64,000 bases of DNA from Desarmillaria ectypa. Its lineage: Eukaryota > Basidiomycota > Agaricomycetes > Agaricales > Physalacriaceae. Position 1 is the first letter of the stretch. Each line of letters opens with the position of its first letter. This document shows, piece after piece, positions 45,878 to 57,113 of the stretch. Position numbers and translations under genes: made by a program. The stretch lies in the NCBI GenBank assembly GCA_030407005.1, contig JAUDYN010000008.1, forward strand, positions 2,542,001-2,606,000. Reading direction: 5' to 3'. The notes beneath the pieces are model-generated. The model made no database searches. It was given only the letters and a program-made list of their open reading frames with translations, and was not told where the DNA came from.

Positions 45878-46314
45878 CTATCGCACATGCTGGAAGAACG
45901 GTGCACGACCTCGCTTATTGTGGTCGTAAAGATGGTTATTTTTGAACCATATCATCATCGAGGGGGACAAGAAACTGCAGTTGCGGATGCTTGTGTTAAC
46001 AAGAATAAAGTAAATGCCAACATTATTGGACACTAGTAAATGTGTACTAACCACATGGAAGTATTCCTCCAACATGTTTCCTAAACAAAATACATCGGGG
46101 GGAGACGGGTTACAACAAACAGTGGGGGAGTTGAACCACTGACGGAATGAAGCGTTCTCTCCTCGCTCTTGAACGTCTTATGATTGGTCTTCCAGGGTGG
46201 CGTCGAGCTTGGATCAAACTTCGCACGAAGTCGGTAACCGGAATTGTCAAGAAAAGGCTGGTGCTGCCTCCACCATGTTTCGCGTTTCATGAACGAAATA
46301 TTTGAGGAGATCAA
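45878..46314 (-). pseudogene. fragment of an agaricomycete kinase-like protein (N-terminal part)
   Basis: The minus strand encodes ETWWRQHQPFLDNSGYRLRA, followed by KFDPSSTPPWKTNHKTFKSE. This matches the segment that precedes the kinase fold in a large agaricomycete family of protein-kinase-like proteins (xxWWrd...wLe..GY.LRpRy.p.w.PSW). A second frame (45878-46075) follows after stops. No glycine-rich loop, HRD or DFG motif is seen downstream, so only a remnant remains. The family assignment is from memory of the pattern. Confidence 0.4.
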
Positions 46315-46660
46315 TAGTACCCTCTTTTGGAAAGATAGTCCGCTTTCGTTTGGCTTACTGGAGGCATGGTCAAGATCATGGATGCCTGGTTCAAAGGAAA
46401 GATGATTTTGGCTGAAAATGAGTGTGAAGCGAACGATTGAGCATCTGTCTTGCCCTGCAGTTGAGTCTGAATTGTGGAATCATGAGATGAAATATTCAGC
46501 GCCTAGTACGCAGGAATTCCATTCGTATGCAGCTCCGAATACGATTTGGGGGCAGTCTGACGGTGTACAAGACACGACAATGGCGCACACCTCAACTGCC
46601 ACCCAAGCCACAAACTATGCTAATGATCCTATCCAACAGTCTTTTCCTCGTCCGCAGGTT

Positions 46661-47966
46661 CTACCACGTTGACCTATCAAAGGGGTCAATAAAATGATAC
46701 CCCTCATCCGGTCGTATTATCCCCCTCGCCTGGCACTTTGGTAGCTTCTCCACGAACTTTGCGATATCATTCCCCGTCTCAATATGGGCGTTGGATCCAT
46801 CATTGGGCTTCGAGTACCATCCCGGCTCTTGCTCAACAACATCTTCGAAGCTAAAGTACGTCGAGACGGATGTTTTGATCTCCCTGATCGCATGGAAGTA
46901 GGGATGCTGGAGAATGTCATCGAGCTCCTCCCAATCTAGGTTATGCGTGGACAGATAATAAATGTCCAGTATCTCTAGCGTGGGAGTCGAAAAGTCGGAC
47001 TCTGTGAGGTGTTTGAGGAAAGGAATGAGGTACTGGTTGTCTTCAATCCAGAATTTGATCCGCCGAAGATTGGGAACTCGGGCAAGGTCGATGAGTTTGA
47101 ACCGGGCATCTGCGAAAGTTGATTAACGGGAAAGCCAACATAAGTACGTGGGGAAATTTACCAAGATCAACACCGTCGTTAAGGAATGCTGCAGCCTGGA
47201 TAGTAAACCCAAAATCCTCGAAACGTTCGCCAGCAGATAAGAGCAGCTGTCCAAACTCTTTGGCTAATGTCGGCTCAAAGTCATCAAAGCCCACATAATG
47301 ACACTTGAACACTCGAAGGGATGAACAAGGAATCAAGGAACGTATAACACGAGGGCTGGAAACATCTTTGAGCGAAATGGTATGCAAATTGGCTGGTAAC
47401 GTGTGCTTGGCGTGTGAATTATCTTTTTCCGCATCGTTGATCGGGAAAGATATAGCCTGCAACGACAACACTTCTAGGGCGGGAAGCGAAGCAATCAGAG
47501 CTGGAAGTTCTTCATCCGTCTGAAAAACAACCATCCACAATGCAAGCTCGGTCACATTCTTGAACCTAAACTCAATACTCAGTCTTTCCGCATCAGTCAA
47601 CGTCCACCAGCCAACCCATGCCATGGACAACTTCTGCACGTGCTCAAAAACATCTGTAGGGCAACGGGTCAAGACACCCTGGAACGCCCGGCCATCAAGC
47701 AGATCACCCTCGAGACTTCTGCTTCTAGTAACGGTACCCTGTGCGATATCAAGCTCACGTATATGAGCTGAAGCGAGAGTAGCATGTGTGCTCTCGAATA
47801 GCTGGAAGAATGGATCTGCTGTGTCGCGATAGAGCATCACTTTGTGGAAGAGGTGAAAACGGCTTTCGGGGACCCATGCGCGGCAGACAAGGGAGCACGC
47901 CAAAAGAGATGGTTTGGAGTCATGAAGATAGTCGATGACGAGATGGCACAGTTCGGTGGGGAGCAT
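46661..47966 (-). CDS. F-box protein (minus-strand, separate subfamily)
   Basis: Two exons, 47966-47162 and 47109-46661, with a 52-nt intron (GTAAAT..TTCGCAG); 417 residues. The F-box opens the protein: MLPTELCHLVIDYLHDSKPS, then CSLVCRAWVPESRFHLFHKV. Downstream are LRR-like blocks (FEHVQKLSMAWVGWW, VTELALWMVVFQTDEELPAL, LPALEVLSLQAISF, SLRVFKCHYVGFDDF). After the intron come FKLIDLARVPNLRRIKFWIE and SDFSTPTLEILDIYYLSTH. Splicing is needed: the unspliced frame ends 20-30 codons later with no leucine pattern, whereas the spliced frame continues for 150 more residues. Presumed SCF adaptor. The last codons overlap, antisense, a short plus frame of unknown nature (46418-46672). Confidence 0.86.
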
Positions 47967-48646
47967 CGTTCTTATGTGGACATCTGGCTGATGCGCTTCA
48001 TTAAAAGGAGGGTTTGCACAGCCTAGAAATTGCCACGGTCTTGGATGATATTGACATATGAGGTCGCTGGCGGTAGCAGGGGTCCGTGTAACTCGCTCCG
48101 GAAGTATCGGAGGCTGGGTTCACAGCATGGTAGGATTTCGTAGGCTCGATTGAACGTAGAATACGCTGCTAGATGATGAGTTTAGAGTGACAATATTGTA
48201 AAACAAAAACTATAATGCTCACGTCAACGCTTTTCAACGTATTTCACAGTGAGGGAGATCCTGTGCGTACTAAGTATGAGTCGAATGTCGCATGTTTTCC
48301 TCTTTTGGTTCTGCTAGTCGTAACACGAAACACTCTGACGCTTATTGTTGGGTTTCAGGTTAGGTTTGAAAAAACGAGCAGACAGCGCTGAACGCTGGTA
48401 GTAAACAGACGGATGCAGTGCATCGCTGAGGTAATATTTGAGGCACCCCATAATTCGCAAGAGCATAACTATCGAGGGTATAAGCCAAGGGAAAGCAATC
48501 CGTATAGTAGTACAAATTTACCTTTCTATATATTGAGTACTGGCATACCTGGTTGGTCGACTGAGCTCCTCGTGGTGTAAAAGCAGGTCGATTTGTCGGA
48601 GTCCGGATTTCAATCCAAATTTGATTATAAGTCCATCATCGAGAAA
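47967..48646. other. intergenic, no recognised gene
   Basis: Promoter side of the minus-strand F-box gene. Near 48590 an AAAAGCAG could act as an acceptor leading into the open frame that follows, but no convincing upstream exon was found. Confidence 0.4.
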
Positions 48647-49120
48647 ATGACTGTTAGTATGCTCTCTGTTCAGCTAGGTTCAGCTTCTCATTTTGCCAGC
48701 GTCTTTCCAGTCAATGGCAAGGCACCAAACATGATCAAATCCCAGGAACTCGCAGCTCTAATGTTTGCCGACTGTCTGATTCAGAAGACACCTAATCTGT
48801 TCCAAGAAACTGGGTCGGGAATTAAAGCCCTTCTTCGTCGTACCAGCAGCCAACCACAGACAGGAAAGTGTGATGCAATTGTGGTTCTGACCTCTGATGC
48901 ACTCTCGTTGCCTATTGCCGACTGCAAGATTCCTGAATTTGTCACTGTGCCTCAAGATGATAGTCGGCGGCTGTTTCCCCAGCCCCAGGAGGAGGACGAA
49001 AGTGATGGCCAGGTTTTGCTACTTCCTTCCTCCCGGCTAGCAGCGCTGTCCCGCTTAGATGAGGAGCAGCCTGTCTATTCTGCGGGAACTACGAACGAGC
49101 CCGTCAATTTAGGAAATTAA
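48647..49120 (+). CDS. hypothetical protein, unrecognised, possibly 5'-incomplete
   Basis: A 157-codon frame from the first ATG; the frame is open 18 codons further upstream without another ATG. It contains SQELAALMFADCLIQKTPNL, a mixed helical stretch, then CDAIVVLTSDALSLPIADC and an acidic tail (PQEEDESDGQVLLLPSSRLA). No signal peptide, membrane segment or known domain. Base composition is coding-like with few rare codons, and it is larger than chance frames nearby. It may be the last exon of a gene whose earlier exons I could not define. Confidence 0.35.
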   Translation: MTVSMLSVQLGSASHFASVFPVNGKAPNMIKSQELAALMFADCLIQKTPNLFQETGSGIKALLRRTSSQPQTGKCDAIVVLTSDALSLPIADCKIPEFVTVPQDDSRRLFPQPQEEDESDGQVLLLPSSRLAALSRLDEEQPVYSAGTTNEPVNLGN

Positions 49121-49568
49121 CACCTGTCAACTCAAGTATTCATGTGGTGCATAACACATCTCATATCTTCGAATTATCCCCTACCGGTGTTGCATGTTCA
49201 ACATGTGAAATCTCTTGTGCGTAAGTAAATACAGTATGCGAGTATTGCACGGCACTGTCCAAGCCTACAACTCCAACTCCAACTCCAACGCAAGACGCGG
49301 GCGATGTCAATCAAGTCAAGGTCTCGCTTGCAGAAAGACAGATGCTAATTAAATAGGACAAGAAAGCGAACGAACCGTAGGGGTCCGCAAGGTATAGAAG
49401 CTGTGATGATACGCATTGTCATGAACGTCGCAGCTACATCTTACACCGTCACTGTTGTCAGAAATATGGCTCGGAATCGTGTTCCAGCGTCCGATGCAAT
49501 TGGAAAACTACCAAAAGAATGTGATAGTCAAACTTCGTACACATGCAAGTGTCCGATCAGTTCGAGCA
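49121..49568. other. intergenic between convergent genes
   Basis: Contains a short imperfect tandem repeat (ACTCCA, about four copies, near 49266-49290). Otherwise nothing recognised. Confidence 0.5.
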
Positions 49569-50981
49569 CTAACAATACACGAAAAGGTCACCCAGATTGT
49601 TGATGATCTCATCCCGCACCTTGTCCACCGCCTCCAGACCAGCTAAAGAGCACTCCAAACACACCAATGGCGAGTCTGCCACAACCTTCCGCACCATAAT
49701 CATCGTCGACTTCAACAGGCCCAAAACGTCAGCTTTGCTCCGCCTACACGCAGCCTGCTCCGCTTGCCGAGCTGATTCCACCCAGTAATGGTCCCACATT
49801 TCCTTGCATCCGGCATGTGGGTTGGGGAAGACGGACTCAGATCCTCTATTGAGAGACGGTGACGACCGTATCCCTGCCCACATGCGAGTAAGCGATTCGT
49901 GCGCGGAAAGGAAACACATCCGCAGTTCGATATCCATCGAATGCGGGAAAATGACACCTCCAGACATCGAGGAGCATGGAAGAGATATTAGCATCCGGTA
50001 GTAGATAACTCCCAAGAGTTGATGTAGTTGGCGTTTGAAGCGAGACCGACGGACCGAAAGATCCTGTATGGTTCGAACGAGGGTCTCCCCAGGATGGTAG
50101 TCGTACCACAAGGTCTGAGTGGTAATCTCTCGCATCACGAGAAGAAAGAGGGAGTCGAACCGAGAAGCAAAGGAAACATAGAGAAGTCGAGCGCAGATTG
50201 AATCGACGTTCGGCGACTGTGACAGGCTCTCGGTGAGAGTTATGGAGGAGGATGCTGAAGAAGACGATGTTGACATAAGAGAGAATGGAAGTGCTGTTCC
50301 TCGCAGCATTTTGTACAGCTGATCGACAGCCCAGTATTCAAAGGAGGGAAACCGATACTTCCTGGATAGCTCGGCAATGTTCAGAAGACAGGAGATGGAA
50401 GTGTTGTAAACGGGACGGGAGTTTTGTGGATCTCTGAGCGGTACGCTCAGTACAAAAGTATCAGTCACAATGGAAGAGACATCTCACAGATGATGTAAAG
50501 CCCACAACAGGTCCCGAAATTTACTGGCACTTTCGGGTATTCTAATGACACGCAGGTTGCCATATATCCAGCCACAGCGGAATGACTCCAAGCTTTGGAA
50601 AGCCGAATCATCTCGCGCCAGAACACATCTTCGTACCTTCAATCACGCATCAGGTCGAAGGAAGCATTGAAATGTATAATGACCTACCTTGAAGAGTGTA
50701 TTCTGGGCTTTTAAGATGCAATATTCATCCACACCGTTCCTATCATCCTCATTCGAATGATAAACGGAATCCCAAACACACGCAGCTGCTGTATCGACGG
50801 CAAACATAGCCGGCTCATTAAACGACGTAGCCTGACGATCTCTTTTACATTGTAGCTCAGCCGACCGCGGTTCAACCGGGTCTGCGCGCTGAAATGGCTT
50901 CTGCCTTCGACTACAACGACGAAAAATCCAGAAGAGTTGCCTAATTTTGTGAGCAGGGTCGAATACGGTGAAGCGAGTCAT
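49569..50981 (-). CDS. BTB/POZ domain protein (copy 1)
   Basis: Three exons: 50981-50688, 50636-50488, 50433-49569, with introns of 51 and 54 nt; 435 residues, all phases match. The BTB fold begins in exon 1 after a basic, Arg-rich leader (CILKAQNTLFK). Exon 2 continues VRRCVLARDDSAFQSLESF and IPESASKFRDLLWALHHL, the usual dimer-interface helices. Exon 3 gives ISCLLNIAELSRKYRFPSFE and YWAVDQLYKML, then a helical region with a Ser-rich insert. It ends CLECSLAGLEAVDKVRDEI, a tail seen in this agaricomycete BTB family. Such proteins are often cullin-3 substrate adaptors or transcription cofactors; no target-binding repeat (kelch, MATH) is present. The frames seen without splicing each cover only part of the domain. 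The gene is divergent from the CAAX protease gene. Confidence 0.85.
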
Positions 50982-52150
50982 GGCTGGGGTCGGGGGATAC
51001 GAATGGAGGGTGTTTGGAAGGACACAGTTCGCATTTACATGTAGTTGCGGAACACCCGTAGAACATGTTGTCTACACGTGTCGGACCTTGGACCCATGGA
51101 CGGCCATAGTCACGTTGGATACATAGTGGGTGGGTTAGAGATAAGGATCAAAAACAAAAGATGAATCTGATTTTGCCTCCGAACGGTTCTTCTGATTGCG
51201 ATATTGCCCAAATATGGCCGAGCTTGACAGAGGAACCGTATGAGGATGGTAAACTAGGGCGAGGATCTTGACGCAGGAACAGATCCTCAAGGTGAAAGAT
51301 CCGGATCTCTGCCCTGCACTCTTCCTGAGAACACTTCTGTGCTATGAACACACTGGAACCCTAGTTTCCTTAGGTGTTCCTCGGTGACTGTGGGGGCCTT
51401 TCAGATCCGGCCGACTGTGGGAGTTTTAAAGACACGGGGAGATGATTTAAGCGCTTAGGAAACGATGCTGACCTTTGCGATGAGGTATATCCTGGCGGTG
51501 AAGGCATGCCTTTGATTTCGGATATTGATGCCATCCGAGGCAACCGCAGTGAAGTGAACATCGTCATGTTGCCTATGTCATCGAATAAATTTCAAAAAAA
51601 AAGGCTGTAAAATTACTATTATTGCATTGCGCGGATAAAAAACAAACAAAAATGACGAGCAGCGGGAGAGTCACCCGTGATGACGCATTAATGATGATGG
51701 CGAGACGTGAGTTCGAATGTTTGCCAAATCTTACAAAGCCAAACATACACAGCAGCGCCTTTGCTCACTCCGCCCTTTGACGCCACTTCCACTGAGCGCT
51801 AAGGGAACGGCTCCCATTCCTATAGGCTATGTTCCCATTTGCGTTGGTTTTTATCGCTGACCGTATATTGTAGGGTAACTTGCTTATAGCACTATTTATA
51901 ATTAATTAGTGCCCTGGAGGCCTTCAGCTTTGTTTTCGTGCAAGCTAGAGAGTACTCAAAAGTTTTCGATGATCATCTTTGATAATTTCTGTTTCCATGG
52001 ATTATTTAAATGAAATATATCTATATATATGCGCACAAAGTAATATCCAAAGATGCCTCTTTGTTATCTTGATGTCATCCTTTGTTGTCAGCTTTGATCA
52101 CGTTGATTAAACACGGTCATGATAAAAGCCTTTCTTTCACAGCGACCGCC
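50982..52150. other. divergent promoter region, possible extra minus-strand frames
   Basis: Minus frames at 51148-51351 and 51370-51567 (the latter starting MTMFTSLRLPRMASISEIKG) are short and Ser/Pro-rich with no known domain. They might be part of an unannotated gene but cannot be joined convincingly. The last 250 bases are AT-rich (TATATCTATATATATG near 52018), suiting a promoter for the plus-strand protease gene. Confidence 0.4.
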
Positions 52151-53357
52151 ATGGTCACCGTTGAAGAACCGCCGCTGTCTCCGTCACAAGCAACACTCCT
52201 CGCTCTTTTCTTCGTCTCGTCCTACGTCGGATCTCTTTACATATCCAAAAATGCGCGTCTGTCGTTCGTCTCCAAGACCGTGAAGCTGCCAGACGGCCAG
52301 ACGCGGCAAAAACAAGATAAGGAACGATGGAGAGACGATCCGGATGTCATTCGAGCGCGGCTGACGGCGGTGGTGTCGTCAACGGTGGTGTCCTGCTTCG
52401 TCGTATACTGGGTGCGGTTGGGGGCGTTTACGGTGCGTGACGACCTCTTCTACATGGGGTACCTTATGCAGTGTTGTACAGACGGCCAGCGAAGCCAGAG
52501 CCGACACTCTCAAGCGACTTGGATTTACAGCACCCCACCCTGTGGTCGCCCACTTGATAACTCCAATGCTCTTTCTCGGTCCGTTGTACGCAATGTCCCT
52601 GTACAGAACGCTACCGCTCCAGAGGATGTTCAACTACAACAATAGCACCTGGCTCACTTTTTATTCTATGCTGGGACTGAGGACATATGTTGTGGTGAGG
52701 GGCTTGTTTCGTTTTGTTGATGTGTATCGCCTGATAGCTGTTGCAGGCGCCTCTGACCGAAGAGACCGTGTTCAGGGCATGCATGCTCTCTATCTACCAT
52801 CTATCAGGCGCGTCGACTTATCGCATGATATTCTTTGCTCCGCTGTGGTTCGGCTTGGGTAGGTTCCATTCAGCTTTGTGGCGTAAATCAGTGCTGAACA
52901 TACTGTCAGCACACGTACATCATGCTTGGGATGCTTATAACCGCTTCGGACGGACTACCGCAGCACTAAAGCGTGCTATTTTAATCATTAGTAGGTCGCG
53001 TTACCCCCAGAGAATACATCGTCCTAACTTCTCGTAGCATTTCAAATGACATATACCACGCTTTTTGGGTTCCACTGCTCGTATCTATTTCTTCGAACTG
53101 GGTCAATATGGCCTTCTATCACCGCACATGTGTTCTGTAATATCATGGGGGTTCCCGGGTTGCAACAAGAGTTAAGACATTTTCCTTCAAAGACATTTCG
53201 TGCGTCCGTTAGCTTTTCTTTCTCTTCTCTGCTGATGTTTCGCCTAGTAATCATTGTGGTGTATATTCTGGGTATCATTGGATATATCCTTACGCTAGGC
53301 GCATGGTCTTCGACGAAAGGCAGCATTTACTGGAGCCAACTACAGCCGATAGTTTAA
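52151..53357 (+). CDS. RCE1: CAAX prenyl protease 2 (type II, RCE1 family)
   Basis: Six exons: 52151-52432, 52482-52694, 52747-52858, 52910-52990, 53038-53199, 53248-53357; 319 residues. The last intron (48 nt, GTGCGT..CCTAG) is open and in phase, so a 335-residue read-through is possible. RCE1 removes the last three residues of farnesylated or geranylgeranylated CAAX proteins such as Ras and fungal a-type pheromones in the ER membrane. The glutamate-dependent site is present: APLTEETVFRACM (E170, E171, R175), FGLAHVHHAWD (H204 and H207) and ITAHVFCNIMG (H260, N264). Family landmarks LITPMLFLGPLYAM and TYTTLFGFHCSYLFLRTGS fit, and at least five hydrophobic segments are visible. All splice joins fall inside conserved motifs and restore them. 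The start is the first ATG in a GCCATGG context. Confidence 0.93.
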
Positions 53358-54468
53358 GCCCAATAGAATGGCTAGATGTTTCGTCATTATGGTGTGGAAT
53401 TTAAAATTTTGCTTGTTTTGCTCAGTGTATCAGCACCTTTTTTTTTTTTTGCGGGCATGGCTTATAGAATGTCCATAGGGAACCAGTACAGTCCACTGGG
53501 GGTACCTCGCGTAGCAATACCGATTAGAGTCAAATCAAGTCACGATTCAGCGCCTTGGTTTGGGTCGTAAGTCGCATCGCATCGTCTGCGAACTTTTTAA
53601 GTATCACCAAATGTCATCTCAAAATAACCGAATCTTCGGACTGAGCTGTTTCCTTAGTTACATCACTTCAGGTAGGAAACTGACGATGCTATTGTATTTC
53701 TATTCCCCGTTGCTTCTGAATAGCAAAGCATGCCCAGAGGCTAGAGCCATTCTGCGAGAAAGTTCTGACGGAATGCAAAGTGGACGTTCGTTAGGGAAAC
53801 CGTACCGACTCTAGGCCTGGGTTTCCGCGTCGCGGTACGTTAAATGAAAATGTTGGTGTTATTCGGACCGCTGTCATATTAACAACGATTCGAAGTTTCA
53901 CCTCGACTTGACGCTCCACCTCGGGTTTGAACTTGCATTCTGCTGTTAAACCCGTCTCCTCACGCGCACGTGCACTAACGGACGCATTTTCCAGAGATAG
54001 TCAAAGTACAACACAGCAAGGTTCCGCATTCTTATAATTGCACCACGCTCCGCAGGGGCTTCCATTCGGCACCAGGGGTACCAAGAAGAAAGAAGAGCGA
54101 GGATTTGCGCGAGCGTCGCGCCCGCGGTGACTTCGCAACCCTCATCGCGGTTCCCGCTATTTCAGCCGACGCCATCCGAAATTTCGATTTTCTAGCCCCC
54201 CGAGCGTCGCCTCCCCGCATTTCGATTCTCAAACCGAATTTCCTCCAGAACAAGGGCTCCTGTAATGGACAGATTCGAACGACGTTCATCAAATTCCAAA
54301 ACGCGGCCGTTACGTGCCGGTGGACTCTTCTCTCACTTGAGTCTCGAGGTCTGGAACTGGTTAAGTTACTGCGTGCGATGAGGCACCCGGTTTATTGGCA
54401 AACAATATAGCGGGTGAAATAACGTAACCTGTACCCTCGGTCCAAATTCGTAGTGTCAATGCGCACGG
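53358..54468. other. intergenic, no recognised gene
   Basis: Only short frames. A run of T residues near 53438 and GC-rich sequence around 54105-54200 give chance frames on both strands (54032-54410). Nothing resembles a known family. Confidence 0.5.
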
Positions 54469-54477
54469 TATAAAAGG
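54469..54477 (+). promoter_or_regulatory. TATA box of the small LSLL-ended protein gene
   Basis: TATAAAAGG, a full consensus, 48 bp before the ATG at 54517. It strongly supports a regulated Pol II promoter for the small gene. Confidence 0.75.
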
Positions 54478-54516
54478 ACCCAGCCCCCAATATATGTGTC
54501 TTCAGCATCCCGCGTC

Positions 54517-54829
54517 ATGTCTGCCCAGGAAACTGCTACCCAGTTCGCCTCTCCTCAGTTTTCCTCCGTTAGTGGCGGACAGGTGGTCGGCCAGTCCAAG
54601 GGTGCCGTTGACCCCAAGGAAGATTTGAAGCTTCGCCTGGACCGCAACCTCGAGGTCGAGATCGCCATTCAGGCAAAAGTCAACGGTGACGTCACCTTGT
54701 CGCTCCTGTACGTGGAATTAAGCCGTATGCTGGAGCGTTCTCAACCTGACCATTGGGCATATGGTGAGTAAATATCCTCGTCGGTGTGGAGAATGGATTG
54801 ATAATGCAGTTGTCGGGTTTCCTAGGTGA
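54517..54829 (+). CDS. small conserved agaricomycete protein ending in GDVTLSLL (about 64 aa)
   Basis: Exon 1 (54517-54707) reads MSAQETATQFASPQFSSVSG, then QSKGAVDPKEDLKLRLDRNL and EVEIAIQAKVNGDVTLSLL. A strong GTACGT donor lies exactly at the LSLL codons. Several acceptors are possible. TTTCCTAG at 54825 gives CT|G TGA, ending the protein at LSLL, as I recall for many short agaricomycete proteins of the type DxKxDLxLRLxxNLxVEVxLKAxxxGDxTLSLL. That 118-nt intron holds a CTGAC branch candidate, though far from the acceptor. Without splicing the frame runs 20 codons further and stops after WAYGE. The core should form an amphipathic beta structure of charged and aliphatic residues. Function unknown; the full TATA box suggests strong or regulated expression. 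Confidence 0.6.
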
Positions 54830-55463
54830 GATGGGTCCTCCCTGTATAAGCTGTTACACATGCTAAAAGGGGAGGGGGGGGATTCATCGGGGGAAAATAA
54901 TGCGTTCATGATATGCGATGACCCAACCAAAATTTATCAGGCAGCGTGTGCCACACTCCATTCCATAGTTATAACATTGCATCAGTGTACATACAAGCGT
55001 TTTCTCATTCTCATTCTCATTTATAACAATATCAATGTTTCGGTTTCGTGCATCCTGACTTTCAGTTCCCATCATCTCCTGTCAAGTCGTGTGAATCTAC
55101 CAGTAAGTTGGCGTAGCCTCGGTGGTTTATATGAACTTGTGCAACTAAGCAGATATTTGATGGTGGGCTAGGTAATTCGACTGCATTTCTTGCTCTAGAA
55201 TGACACAGGGGTGACAACGAATCTACTGCATCAATATTTCGCTGATACAAAGTCGACAAACCTCTGAGCGACAGCATCTAGTTTGCTGTCCAAAGATAAA
55301 GTGTGTCAAGGTTACGGTCTTGGATCCGATATTCTTTGACAGCACACGAGTCTGTACCTGTCCTGAAAACACGCGAAAAGCTTATCTTCTCTTGTCGCAT
55401 ACCCGAAGAAGTTCGCATGCGAAATGTTTTCTTCCGGCCTCTTCTTGTCAGATTGCCCCTGAC
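54830..55463. other. intergenic between convergent genes
   Basis: AT-rich, low coding signal; it should hold the 3' ends of the small protein gene and of the minus-strand BTB gene. Confidence 0.5.
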
Positions 55464-56639
55464 TTACAAATCAAAATGATGATTCAATTGCTTAGAGACG
55501 GTCTCCCGAAGCTTTGTAACACTTCCCAGCGCATTCATACGACAATGATAGAACATTGCAAGCGACAGCAGTCGGTCCCTCCCCAGTTCCAACACGACGC
55601 TTCTCAGGCGTCCAAGAATATCCACCTCAGATCCCACTGAACTATTGTCCATTGCAACCGCCCAGCTAGCTTTCCATACCCTTTCACAATCAACGTGAGA
55701 CGCGCACCCCCTTCCTCTTCGAAATGGTGGGGGACATTCCCGTATTTTCGCAATAAACGTCGACAGGGAATAATAGCCGCAAAAGACGTGGAGGTTCTGG
55801 ATGTTCGACAAGGGGGACTTGGCCTCGATGGACTGGCCTGCAGACAATAAAGGATCAAGCTGAACCATATGAACGTAATATGCATGGCTCAGGAGATATT
55901 CCAACCGACTAGGCTCTTTGCTCCCCATCTCTATCGCCGGCAGCGGGGACAGTTCCCCTCGGACGAGCCTACAAAGCCACTGGGACTGTACCGAATGCGA
56001 TAGCGCATCGTCTTGGCATATGAAAGCCACCTTGAGGAGCCGTACGAAGATGTCTGTTGATGCAGAGCGCAAAGGTCTATTTTGCGTGGCGTTCACGGCC
56101 GATCGGACACCCTCCATGGCCCATAATGCGCCATTAATGTTTCCGTAGTGGAAGGACATCTCTGCAACTAGGAGGGTATCAGGAAAGGGCACTGCATGCA
56201 CGTCTAGATTGGATCTGCAGGGTGGGACTCAGCAAGAAGGCGGAGCAGAGAAAGTAGCGGCGCCTCACTGTTTGTACACTCCAAATAGGAAAGCTTGGAA
56301 GTGTTTTGCTGATTCCGGAGGATCAGAGAGTATGATTGGGTCATCGGCTCGGTTCCCTTCCTTCAAAGAGCTGATTTCTTTTGCTAGCACCGGTGCCAGC
56401 GGGAGAATCGAGGGTATGTAGACCTGTCAGCGTCGGTGCTTGTTTGAGCCACCTGAAGGAAATCGACAGCTTACTTTGAACAACTCTCCATGAACTTGAA
56501 GAACCCGAAAGTCCCTCGACATATTTTTTATGAATGCCTCCACGCTATCAGGATTCCTCATCCCAACCTCTCGTAGGCGGGCAGGTACCCATAAAGCAGG
56601 TCTTTTGGACGACGCATTCGTATGCAAGCGAGAGATCAT
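55464..56639 (-). CDS. BTB/POZ domain protein (copy 2)
   Basis: Three exons: 56639-56475, 56423-56269, 56214-55464, with introns of 51 and 54 nt; 356 residues. The exon layout is the same as in BTB copy 1, with introns in the same places of the BTB fold. Exon 1 ends DFRVLQVHGELFK. Exon 2 continues VYIPSILPLAPVLAKEISSL and DPPESAKHFQAFLFGVYK. Exon 3 gives DTLLVAEMSFHYGNINGALW, then a helical region and a tail (RMNALGSVTKLRETVSKQLN) equivalent to the CLEC..G....v.kvR tail of copy 1. The typical hydrophobic BTB start is present, but the residues around the first splice differ much from copy 1, so this is an old duplicate. It lies 475 bp downstream of TAF6 on the same strand, with its own start. 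Confidence 0.82.
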
Positions 56640-57113
56640 GGCGAAGATGTCACGAGCTTAACTGCAAGAGAAGTCAGAATAGTTCGAGTCATTCAGACGT
56701 TGCTGAATAGTTCGAAAAAGGAAAGGAACCGTCCGTGTCCTTGGGCGTCAAGTATCATGACGTTTATGATCTCCAGTTCGGGGGTGTCCACGTTTCGAAG
56801 AGGGGGGCTGAAGGACCTTCTTTTGTCTTGGTATAATAAATGCGACCACATCGTAACCTTGCGATAGGGTGATAGGGTGATGGCGATGCACACATGATGA
56901 ACGAGAGCAATCAATGTGTGATTGTACCAGGCTGAATCAAATAAACGCCCCTGCACGGCGAATGACGCTTCGGCTTTGAGAGTCTAAAATAAGAGTGATG
57001 GAGTCAAGAGAAGTGATACAATGATACTGCAAATAAAAGATTAGTAGTTATACATGATACACTAGCACGCAACCACAAAGAACAGTCAGAACATGCAAAA
57101 GAATCCTCTGATT
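56640..57113. other. spacer between TAF6 and BTB copy 2
   Basis: Minus-strand promoter of the BTB gene and 3' UTR of TAF6. A minus frame (56693-56956) has no recognisable content. Confidence 0.5.

Noticed and set aside
49266..49290. Short ACTCCA tandem repeat
   Set aside because: About four copies in an intergenic stretch; too short to call a satellite or regulatory array.
54032..54410. Opposed frames in GC-rich DNA upstream of the small TATA-driven gene
   Set aside because: Open on both strands because of GC-rich codons; Arg/Ser-rich chance composition and no conserved features.
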